Assembly: GCA_963793245.1 (NCBI GenBank)
Contig: CAWBZG010000003.1
Span: 203,442 to 267,441 of the forward strand
Reading direction: 5' to 3'
DNA length: 64,000 nt
Source of the DNA: CAXBBB01 sp963793245
GTDB taxonomy: Bacteria > Bacteroidota > Rhodothermia > Rhodothermales > BA12
In this document: piece by piece, positions 54,087 through 61,720 of the stretch
How positions within the stretch are numbered: position 1 is the first letter of the stretch
Layout of the letters: the number at the start of each line of letters is the position of its first letter
Program-made: the position numbers and the translations under genes
The notes under the pieces: model-generated
What the model saw: only the letters and a program-made list of their open reading frames with translations
Told to the model about the DNA's origin: nothing
Database searches by the model: none

Positions 54087-56499
54087 CTACTCGTCCCGCA
54101 GCGATGTCGCCGGATTCGCCCGTGCCGCCCGAACTGCGTGATAGGCGACGGTCGCGAGTGCCAGCATGAGCACGGTCCCACCTGCAAGCGCGAACGGCAT
54201 CACGCCCACGTCGATGCGGTAGGCGAATCCGTCGAGCCAGCGGTTCATGCCGATCACGACGGCAGGCACGGCCAGCAGCACGCTCACGAGAACGAGCGCG
54301 ACAGTCCCTCGGCCCAGCAGCGCGACGACCTGAACGACGGTTGCTCCCAGTACGCGCCTGACGCCGATCTCCTTGACGCGCTTGCTCGCCGAGTGCGCCG
54401 CCAGTCCGAACAGGCCGAGTAGGGCAATCGCGATGGCGAGTCCGGCGAAGAACAGGAAGAGCGTGCCGAAGCGCTGCTCGGTCCGGTACTGCTCGGCGAA
54501 ACGCTCGTCCATGAACGCATACTCGAACGGGCGCGTCGGCGCGACGTCGGTCCAGATGGCCTGTATCGCATCGAGCGTCGCCGGACAGGTCCGTGCGTAC
54601 CGACGCGGATCAGGACGTCTTGCGAGAAGATCGTCGGATGTGCTCCGTTGCGGGCGAGCAGAAACGCGGGCGTGAATCTCGGACTGCAGTCCTTGCGTGT
54701 GGAAGTCGCGCACGACGCCGACGATCTCGCCCTCCATGCCCCAGAACTTAGCCCGCTGGCCCAGCGCGTCGCTGCGGATCGGCGTATCCCGCCTGGCGCG
54801 CCGCTCGTTTCGTTGATCGACGGCTTCGCGTGGCGAGTCGTCGGTCGGCATCGGTCGGATCGTGCGTCCGGCGACCAGGTGCAGGCCCATGACCCGGACG
54901 AACGACGTGTCGGCGAGATACATCGACGCGAGCATCTCGTGCTCGCTGCCGTCGGCGCGCTGGACGAAGCCGCTGCCTCTACTGCCGCCGCTCGTCGGTG
55001 CGTTCAAGCCGACGCTCAGGCCTCGGACGTTCGGGCAGCGCATCGATCCGCTCGCGCAACTCGGCTAGTCGGGGGCAAGACGTCGTCGGTGGTTGCTCTA
55101 GGTAGCAGCACGAGTTGCGTCTGCTCGTCGCCTGGGTCGAAGCCCAGATCGTGTTGCTGCATGAAACGAGTTGGCTAAACACGATGGCCGTAGCCGCCAG
55201 CAGCGCAATCGACGCGGTGAACTGCAAGCCGACCAGCCCATGCCGCAGCATCGCGCCCTGTCTGCCGGTTGCGAACTGGCCTTTGAGCACCTGAGCGGGC
55301 CGAAAGCCGCTGAGCACGAACGCCGGATAGATGCCCGCCAGCAGTCCCGTCCCGACGGCGAGGGCGATGATGGCACTCCACCACATTCCCAGATCTGCCA
55401 GGACGACCGGGCGGTCGGCGACGATGCGGAACGTCGGCAGCGCAATCCACGCCAGCCCGACGGCGAGCACGAGCGCGATCAGGCTCAGCAGGACGGCTTC
55501 GGTCAGAAACTGAATCGCCAGTCCGAAGCGTCCGGCTCCCAGCGTCCGCCGGACGCCGACTTCCTTGGCGCGGTCGAGCGAGCGCGCCGTAGCCAGGTTG
55601 GTGAAGTTGACGCCCGCCACGACGAGCACGAACAGCGCGATCAGCGTCAGAATCCGTAGCGTCGTCGCATTGCCCCAGCGTCCAATGCCTGCCGCGTCGG
55701 AGAAGTAGAGGCCATTCAGCGGTCGGACGACGGGCATCAACTGGACATCCGCTTCCGCCATCTGCGTGCCTGCAGCTTCCTCGATGAACAGACCGAGCTG
55801 CGCCTCGAACGCGTCTGCCGACGTGCCGGGGCGCAGCAGGGCGTAGGTGGCGACCGCGTTGGATAACCAGCCCGAGAAGAGCCACTCTACGTCGTACATC
55901 GTCGCGAGCGAGGTGACGGCCGAAAACTCCAGGTGCGAGTGGCGCGGAACGTCGGCCATTACGCCCGAGACCGTCAGCGCATAGCCGCCCTGCGTCAGCG
56001 TCTGCCCGACGGCAGGGTCGTCGCCGAACAGCGTGCGCGCCAGCGACTGCGACACGACGATGCGCCCCGGCTCGGCCAGCACGGATGAGGGATCGCCTTC
56101 GATCAGAGGAAACGAGAACACCTCGAAGAAGCCGTCGTCCGCCATCAGCGCGCCCCGCTCGGCCTCGACCGCCTGCTCCCCGACGTTCAGAACGGCGTCG
56201 GTCGTTATCACGCGCACGACGGCCTCGGTCGATGGCACACGCTCCGAGATCTCTGGTCCCATGACGGCGGGCGTCACCGGCAGTTCGTCGACCTCGCCAT
56301 CCTCGGTCCACGTCAAGTCGACGCGGGTGATGCGGTCGGCATTCTGGTGGAATCGGTCGACGATCAACTCGTCGTGCGCATACAGCGCGATCAGAATCAC
56401 GCACGCCAGCCCCAACGAAAGTCCTGCGACGTTGAGAAACGCGAACCCACGGTTGCGCGTCAGGCTGCGGGTGGCAGTGCGAAAAGTAGAGGCGATCAT
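54087..56499 (-). pseudogene. MacB/FtsX-type ABC permease 5, copy B, frameshifted
   Basis: The full-length copy of the duplicated permease. It starts MIASTFRTATRSLTRNRGFA with helix 1 LSLGLACVILIALYA, an intact first periplasmic domain, and an FtsX block with EVGVRRTLGAGRFGLAIQFL. After LLAATAIVFSQL (near 55160) the frame drifts; family-like sequence returns as NVRGLSVGLNAPTSGG from about 55040 and breaks again near REAV (54815) and in the stretch before CPATLDAIQAIW. The C-terminal block ends ANPATSLRDE. The intact protein would be about 800 aa. It follows permease 6 by 40 bases with no promoter of its own. Confidence 0.85.
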
Positions 56500-56516
56500 G
56501 ATTGGGTTGGTGTCGT

Positions 56517-56543
56517 AGGTGCGAATCCGCGAGTCGCCCTTAG
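56517..56543. repeat. family 1 palindrome variant overlapping the permease 6 stop
   Basis: On the minus strand it starts CTAAGGGCGACTC, the family 1 outer arm, with an imperfect right arm GATTCGCACC. The TAA stop of permease 6 (56542-56540) lies inside it. Confidence 0.6.
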
Positions 56544-58987
56544 GTGTGAGTCTGGCAGACCTGTGGTGTCTGCGACTGCCAGGCTCCGTACTCCGACCGC
56601 AGTGACGCCGCCGGATTCGCCCGCGCCGCCCGGACCGCGTGGTAGGCGACGGTCGCTAGCGCCAATCCGAGCACGAGCAGCCCGGCGCCGACGAATGGCA
56701 GCCACCCTACGTCGATGCGGTAGGCGAAGCTGTCGAGCCAGCGGTTCATGCCGAACACGACGGCAGGCACGGCCAGCAGCACGCTCACGACCACGAGGGC
56801 GACGGTGCCTCGGCCCAGCAGCGCGACGACCTGAACGACGGTTGCTCCCAGTACGCGCCTGACGCCGATCTCCTTGACGCGCTTGCTCGCCGAGTGCGCC
56901 GCCAGTCCGAACAGGCCGAGTAGGGCAATCACGATGGCGAGTCCGGCGAATAGGCCGAACAGTCGCCCGAATCGCCGCTCGGACGCGTACTGTGCGGCGA
57001 AGCTCTCGTCGAGGAACGAATAGTCGAACGTGCGGCTCGGGACGAGGTCGGCCCAAACGGTCTGCATGGCGCCGAGCGTGGCGGGCAGATCGGCGCGGTC
57101 GACGCGGAACGTGAGGGTGGAGAGGAAGCCACCGCCGTCGCCGGGCGTCGGGATGACGGCGACGGGGGCGACGCGCTGCTGTAGGCCCGCCGTATGGAAA
57201 TCGCGTACGACACCTACGATGACGCCCTCGGCGCCCCAAAACTCGGTTCGCTTGCCGACGACCTCGCCCACGTCGGTATATCCTGCTTCTTTCGCGGCGG
57301 CCTCGTTAACGAGATAATCGAGCGTAACCTCGTACGACTCGGGCTTGTCGGGCAGGTTACCTGCGAGGAGTGTCAGCCCATACACGCGGGCGAAGGCCGT
57401 ATCCGATAGATACATCGCCGTGCTCATCTCATGCTCAGATCCGTCGGGCGCTTCGATGAATCCGCCGCCGCTCGCCTGCCCGCGCGTCGGCACGTTGAGC
57501 GACGCTGTCATCCCGCTGACGCCGTCGATAGCGAGCATCCGGCTGCGGATCCGGTCCATGTGAGTCGTCACCGTCGAGTCGCCGCTGAACGGGACGACGA
57601 CGAGTTGCGATTGCGCGCCGCCCGCATCGAAGCCCAGGTCGCGGCTCTGTACGAAGTCGAGTTGGGCGAACACGATGCCCGTAGCGGCGACGAGTGCGAT
57701 GGAGACGGCGAACTGCCCAGCGACCAGCGTTTGCCGAACCATAGAGCCGCGTTGTCCGACCGAAAACCGGCCTTTGAGCACCTCGGCGGGACGGAAGCCG
57801 CTCAGCACAAACGCCGGGTACGCGCCCGCCAGCAGCCCCACGACGACCGTAAGCCCGGCGACTCCGTACCACCACGATCCCAGGTCGAGGAGTGTGACCG
57901 GCTTCTCGCTTATCGCCTGAAAGACCGGAGTCGCCGCTGCGGCGAGCGCGATGCCCGCTAGCGTGGCGAACAGGCTGAGCACGACGGCCTCGGCCAGAAA
58001 CTGAATCGCCATTCCGGCGCGCGCTGCCCCGAGCGAGCGCCGGACGCCGACTTCTCTGGCACGGTCCAGCGAGCGTGCCGTGGCGAGGTTGGTGAAGTTG
58101 ACGCCCGCCACGACGAGCACCAGCAGAGCGATCAGCGACAGGATGCGCAGCGTCGAGTGGCTGCCGTAGTCGCCCATGCCCGGCCCGCCACTGAGGTAGA
58201 GGTCGGACAGCGGAACGGCGTAGAGCGTCATCGCGTCGCCGTCCTCCGCTAGCGCTTCGCCAGCGGCTTGGTCGATAAAGGTCGGAAACTGGGCTTCCAG
58301 CGCGGCGGGCGTCACGCCTTCGTTCAGCAGCGCGTAGGTGGCGAACGAGAATGCGAACCAGTTGTCGTACCACCAGCCCGGATCGGAGACGGTGGCGAGG
58401 GAGATAGCGGCATCGAAGCGCAGGTGCGAGGTGCGCGCAACGTCGGCCATGATGCCGGTGACGGTGAGTACCCGCCCCTGTTGGATCACCGTCTGCCCGA
58501 CCGCATCGCCCTCGCCGAAGAGGGAGCGCGCCAGCGATTGCGACACGACAATGCGCCCCGGCCCGTCAAGTGCCGTTGCCGGATCACCTGCGACGAGCGG
58601 AAGCGTGAACACGTCGAACAGGCGCGGACCGGCCAGCAGCGCGCCATCGGCCTGAACGGTTCGCTCGTCAACGGTCAGCGCCGGATCCGCCCCCATCACA
58701 CGCACGACCGCTTCTACGTCTGGCATCCGGGCGGTTAGTTCGTCGGCCAGAATGCCCTGCGTCATGCCCGTCCGCTCGGTCGAACCGTCGTCCGTGATCT
58801 CGACGTCGATGCGCGCGATGCGGTCGGCGCGTTCGTGAAACGCATCGAAGCGCAGTTCGTCGCGGACGTAGAGGGCGATCAGCAGCACGCACGCCATACC
58901 GAGCGCGAGTCCGACGACGTTGAGGGCGGCAAAGCCTCGGTTGCGGCGCAGGTTGCGCAGCGCGGCGCGGAGGTAGGAGGCGAGCAT
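56540..58987 (-). CDS. MacB/FtsX-type ABC permease (permease 6)
   Basis: An 815-aa paralogue starting MLASYLRAALRNLRRNRGFA, with helix 1 VGLALGMACVLLIALYVRDE. FtsX blocks carry EVGVRRSLGAARAGMAIQFL and EIGVRRVLGATVVQVVALLG; the second is nearly the same as in permease 5, its closest relative here. The family usually ends shortly after NPA..LR-E, but here ANPAASLRSE is followed by YGAWQSQTPQVCQTHT, encoded by palindromic repeats at 56548-56585 and 56517-56543. It is transcribed from the sigma-54-type promoter at 59020 and should be co-transcribed with permease 5 copy B. Confidence 0.9.
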   Translation of the reverse strand: MLASYLRAALRNLRRNRGFAALNVVGLALGMACVLLIALYVRDELRFDAFHERADRIARIDVEITDDGSTERTGMTQGILADELTARMPDVEAVVRVMGADPALTVDERTVQADGALLAGPRLFDVFTLPLVAGDPATALDGPGRIVVSQSLARSLFGEGDAVGQTVIQQGRVLTVTGIMADVARTSHLRFDAAISLATVSDPGWWYDNWFAFSFATYALLNEGVTPAALEAQFPTFIDQAAGEALAEDGDAMTLYAVPLSDLYLSGGPGMGDYGSHSTLRILSLIALLVLVVAGVNFTNLATARSLDRAREVGVRRSLGAARAGMAIQFLAEAVVLSLFATLAGIALAAAATPVFQAISEKPVTLLDLGSWWYGVAGLTVVVGLLAGAYPAFVLSGFRPAEVLKGRFSVGQRGSMVRQTLVAGQFAVSIALVAATGIVFAQLDFVQSRDLGFDAGGAQSQLVVVPFSGDSTVTTHMDRIRSRMLAIDGVSGMTASLNVPTRGQASGGGFIEAPDGSEHEMSTAMYLSDTAFARVYGLTLLAGNLPDKPESYEVTLDYLVNEAAAKEAGYTDVGEVVGKRTEFWGAEGVIVGVVRDFHTAGLQQRVAPVAVIPTPGDGGGFLSTLTFRVDRADLPATLGAMQTVWADLVPSRTFDYSFLDESFAAQYASERRFGRLFGLFAGLAIVIALLGLFGLAAHSASKRVKEIGVRRVLGATVVQVVALLGRGTVALVVVSVLLAVPAVVFGMNRWLDSFAYRIDVGWLPFVGAGLLVLGLALATVAYHAVRAARANPAASLRSEYGAWQSQTPQVCQTHT
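56548..56585. repeat. family 3 palindrome inside the permease 6 coding end
   Basis: Imperfect inverted repeat GAGTCTGGCAGAC with GTCTGCGACTGCCAGGCTC. It encodes most of the extra C-terminal residues of permease 6. Confidence 0.65.
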
Positions 58988-59019
58988 GAGCGGAGTCCGG
59001 TTGGATGCTCCTCAGTCCG

Positions 59020-59033
59020 GCGAAACGCGTGCC
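59020..59033 (-). promoter_or_regulatory. sigma-54-type promoter for permease 6
   Basis: Reads GGCACGCGTTTCGC on the minus strand (GG-N10-GC, with CACG). Predicted transcription start near 59008, 21 bases before the ATG. Confidence 0.72.
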
Positions 59034-59075
59034 CTACGTCAATGCCGCATTCTTAGCACCCTGGCCGCCTCGACG

Positions 59076-59112
59076 TGTCCGCTGCCGGACAGCCGCCGTG
59101 CGTCGGCGGACG
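59076..59112 (-). promoter_or_regulatory. tandem activator sites upstream of permease 6
   Basis: Perfect palindrome TGTCCGCTGCCGGACA at 59076-59091, 42 bases upstream of the promoter core. The second site CGTGCGTCGGCGGACG is at 59097-59112, matching 9 of 12 defined positions, 21 bp away. Confidence 0.72.
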
Positions 59113-59133
59113 ATTTGTACGCACTCCCGCGCG

Positions 59134-59165
59134 GATCTGGCAGGTCTCAGACGACCTACCAGATC
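59134..59165. repeat. family 3 palindrome after permease 7
   Basis: Arms GATCTGGCAGGTC and GACCTACCAGATC (one mismatch) around 6 bases, ending 5 bases before the permease 7 stop (minus strand). Same outline as the element at 46628 with covarying changes at the outer end. Confidence 0.75.
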
Positions 59166-59170
59166 TCCGT

Positions 59171-61543
59171 CTATTCGTCGCGGAGGACGTCGGCGGGGTT
59201 GGTGGTGGCCGCGCGCCACGTCGGGTAGGCGATGGCGAGTAAGGCTGTCGTCAGCGCGATGGCGCCTGCTCCGATGAGCACGAGCGGCGACAGCGTCACG
59301 CGTTCGGCGAATCCGCCCAGCCACCAGTTCGACGCCAGCCATGCAGCCGGAGCGCCGATCACGAACCCTGCGGCGACCAGCCACGCAAACCGTCCGGCGA
59401 GCAGGGCCGCGACGCCTGCCGCCGTTGCACCCAGCGCTTTGCGGATGCCGATCTCGCGCGTCCGCTGCTGAACCGTGAACGTGGCGATGCCGACCAGCCC
59501 CAGGCACGAGAGCGCGACGGCGAGCAGCGAGAACGCGCCGAACATCCGCATCAGCCGCTGATCGGCGGTGTAGAGCGCGGCGAAGCGGTCGTCGAGGAAC
59601 GTCACGTCGGCTGCCGTTCCGGGGCCGAACGTGGCCCACTCAGTGTCGATGGCGGCGAGCGCGTCGCTGGCTTGATCGGCCTGGAAGCGGACGTAGGTGT
59701 ATTCGGTCGAGAGGGGAAAGAGGAGCACGAGCGGCAAGATCTCCTCGCGCGCCGAGAGATAGCGAAAGTCCGATACGACGCCTACCACGACGGGATTGGG
59801 CCGGAAGCAGCACGGAAACGTCTTGCCAATCGGATTCTCCCATCCCCATTCGCGCGCCGCAGTTTCGTTGATCAGCACGGGGAAGCGGTCGTCGAAGCCC
59901 GCTTCTGCCGGGGGCAACAGCTCACCCTCGACCAGTTCGATGCCGAGCGCGTCTACCAACTCGCGGCTAGCGGACATCGTCACCATCCGGGGTCGTTCTT
60001 CCTGGTCCTCGAACCCCTCGGGCACGAACGTCTGCGTCTGCGTGTCGGTCATCGGAAGCGCACGACCCGCAATCGCCACCTCGACGACGGCTGGATGCGA
60101 GCGGAGCGCGTCGCGAAAGGCGGCGAAGCCTCGACGGTTTGGTCCGCCAGCCGAACGTAAAATCGCTACCTGCTCGCTGTCGACGCCCAACCGCTGCTCC
60201 TGCACGAACGACATCTGCTGGTCGAGGACGAACGTGCTTCCGACAAGCGCGACGACGCACGCAAATTGAAACGCAACGAGTCCGCTGCTCACCCATCGCG
60301 ACTCTGCGCTCCTTCGACCCGCCAGCGACGCGACGGGCTGCAACCGGCTCAGGTAGAGCGCCGGATACAGTCCGGCCAAAATCCCCACTACGATGAACGC
60401 CGACAGCGATGCCAAAAGAACTCCCGGCGACACGTCTGCCATCGACAGCGCTTTGCCCGTCACCTGATTGAGTAGCCCCAGACCGGTCCACGTCAGCAGA
60501 GCAGCGGGTATCAGTGCTAACAAAGCCGTCCCGAGCGACTCGGCGATCAGTTGCCGCGCCAGTTGCCAGCGCCCGGCACCGACGGCTTTGCGCATCCCTA
60601 TCTCGCGCATCCGGCTCGCCGCTCGCGCCGTCGCTAGCGTGACGTAGTTGATGCAGACGATCAGCAAGACGAGAAGCGCGACCGTTCCGAAGATCCACAG
60701 GTAGAGCGGCGTGCTCGTCGGCCCATACGCGTCGGCGGACGGATAGTGGAGGTACAGATCCGTCAGCGGTTGGAGCGTCTTGGGCCGGGTGATCGTTCGT
60801 CTCGGGTTGACCAGTTTGGAGTTGACCAAATTGGAGATGGCAGCCTCCGTACGCGCGATGTCGACGCCCGGCTCGAACAGCACGTAGGTGTGCTCATTGC
60901 TGTACCACCATGAGTTGATCGTTTCGGGCTGATCTTCCGTTTTGTATCGCGTGCTGAACGAAGCCAAAATCGACCAGTCGAAGTGCGCGTTTTGGGGCAC
61001 GTCGCGCGCCACGCCCGTCACCTCGAAGTCGTGCGCGTCCCGGTAGCTTTCGATGGAGATCGTTCGACCCATTACGTCGTCCGTGCCGAAGTGCTGGAAC
61101 GCTGCCGATTGCGTCAGCACAATGGTGAACGGTCGGTTCAGCGCTGTTTGAGGATCGCCCCGAATCAGCGGAAACGTGAACACGTCGAACAGCGTCGAGT
61201 CGGCGAAAAAGAAGCTGGTTTCGGTTCGCGTCTCCTGCTCGTTGCGCACCAACACGTCCCCCCACCAGCGGTTGAATCGGACGATCTGCTCGACGCCGGG
61301 TATGTCGGACACGAGCGCAGGTCCCAGCGCTGCCGACCCGGAGAGTTGCGTTCCCGTGCTGTCGGCGATGCGGTAGATGCGGTCGGCGTTGGCGTGGAAG
61401 CGGTCGTAGCTGAGTTCGTCGCGGATGAACAGTCCGATCAGGAGCACACACGCCAGCCCAACCGCGAAGCCGACAACGTGCAGGGCGGTGTAGCCCAGGT
61501 GACGGCGGATGGAGCGCCAGGCGAAGAGCAGCGTGGTCGACAT
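59171..61543 (-). CDS. MacB/FtsX-type ABC permease (permease 7)
   Basis: A 790-aa paralogue. The start MSTTLLFAWRSIRRHLGYTA at 61543 matches family starts better than the upstream ATG at 61573. Helix 1 is VVGFAVGLACVLLIGLFI; FtsX blocks carry EIGMRKAVGAGRWQLARQLI and EIGIRKALGATAAGVAALLA, and the end is TNPADVLRDE. The frame is intact. It has its own sigma-54-type promoter at 61624, while the next gene downstream also has one, so it is probably transcribed alone. Confidence 0.9.
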   Translation of the reverse strand: MSTTLLFAWRSIRRHLGYTALHVVGFAVGLACVLLIGLFIRDELSYDRFHANADRIYRIADSTGTQLSGSAALGPALVSDIPGVEQIVRFNRWWGDVLVRNEQETRTETSFFFADSTLFDVFTFPLIRGDPQTALNRPFTIVLTQSAAFQHFGTDDVMGRTISIESYRDAHDFEVTGVARDVPQNAHFDWSILASFSTRYKTEDQPETINSWWYSNEHTYVLFEPGVDIARTEAAISNLVNSKLVNPRRTITRPKTLQPLTDLYLHYPSADAYGPTSTPLYLWIFGTVALLVLLIVCINYVTLATARAASRMREIGMRKAVGAGRWQLARQLIAESLGTALLALIPAALLTWTGLGLLNQVTGKALSMADVSPGVLLASLSAFIVVGILAGLYPALYLSRLQPVASLAGRRSAESRWVSSGLVAFQFACVVALVGSTFVLDQQMSFVQEQRLGVDSEQVAILRSAGGPNRRGFAAFRDALRSHPAVVEVAIAGRALPMTDTQTQTFVPEGFEDQEERPRMVTMSASRELVDALGIELVEGELLPPAEAGFDDRFPVLINETAAREWGWENPIGKTFPCCFRPNPVVVGVVSDFRYLSAREEILPLVLLFPLSTEYTYVRFQADQASDALAAIDTEWATFGPGTAADVTFLDDRFAALYTADQRLMRMFGAFSLLAVALSCLGLVGIATFTVQQRTREIGIRKALGATAAGVAALLAGRFAWLVAAGFVIGAPAAWLASNWWLGGFAERVTLSPLVLIGAGAIALTTALLAIAYPTWRAATTNPADVLRDE

Positions 61544-61623
61544 AAAGCAGCAGGGATTGGAGAACAGCGACACGATACATCGCGTCGGCAGATGAACTAC
61601 GACGTACGGTATTCAGAAAAGCC

Positions 61624-61637
61624 GCGAAAGCTGTGCC
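61624..61637 (-). promoter_or_regulatory. sigma-54-type promoter for permease 7
   Basis: Reads GGCACAGCTTTCGC on the minus strand (GG-N10-GC). Predicted transcription start near 61612, leaving a leader of about 69 bases. Confidence 0.7.
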
Positions 61638-61679
61638 GCGTCCTGATTCCAGCCGAGAGCCACACAGTGTGCAGGGCGG

Positions 61680-61716
61680 TGTCCGCTATCGGACAGTAGC
61701 CGTGCGTAGGTGGACG
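61680..61716 (-). promoter_or_regulatory. tandem activator sites upstream of permease 7
   Basis: Perfect palindrome TGTCCGCTATCGGACA at 61680-61695, 42 bases upstream of the promoter core, and the second site CGTGCGTAGGTGGACG at 61701-61716, 21 bp further. Confidence 0.72.
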
Positions 61717-61720
61717 CTGC

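Larger units (their letters stand above)
53720..56124. repeat. 2.4-kb tandem duplication, unit B
   Basis: Second unit of the tandem duplication. At the junction, permease 5 sequence (GAGAACACCTC) meets permease 4 sequence (ACGTTT...GGTACGTCGAGTAG) with no mobile element between them, as expected from unequal exchange or illegitimate recombination. Confidence 0.9.
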
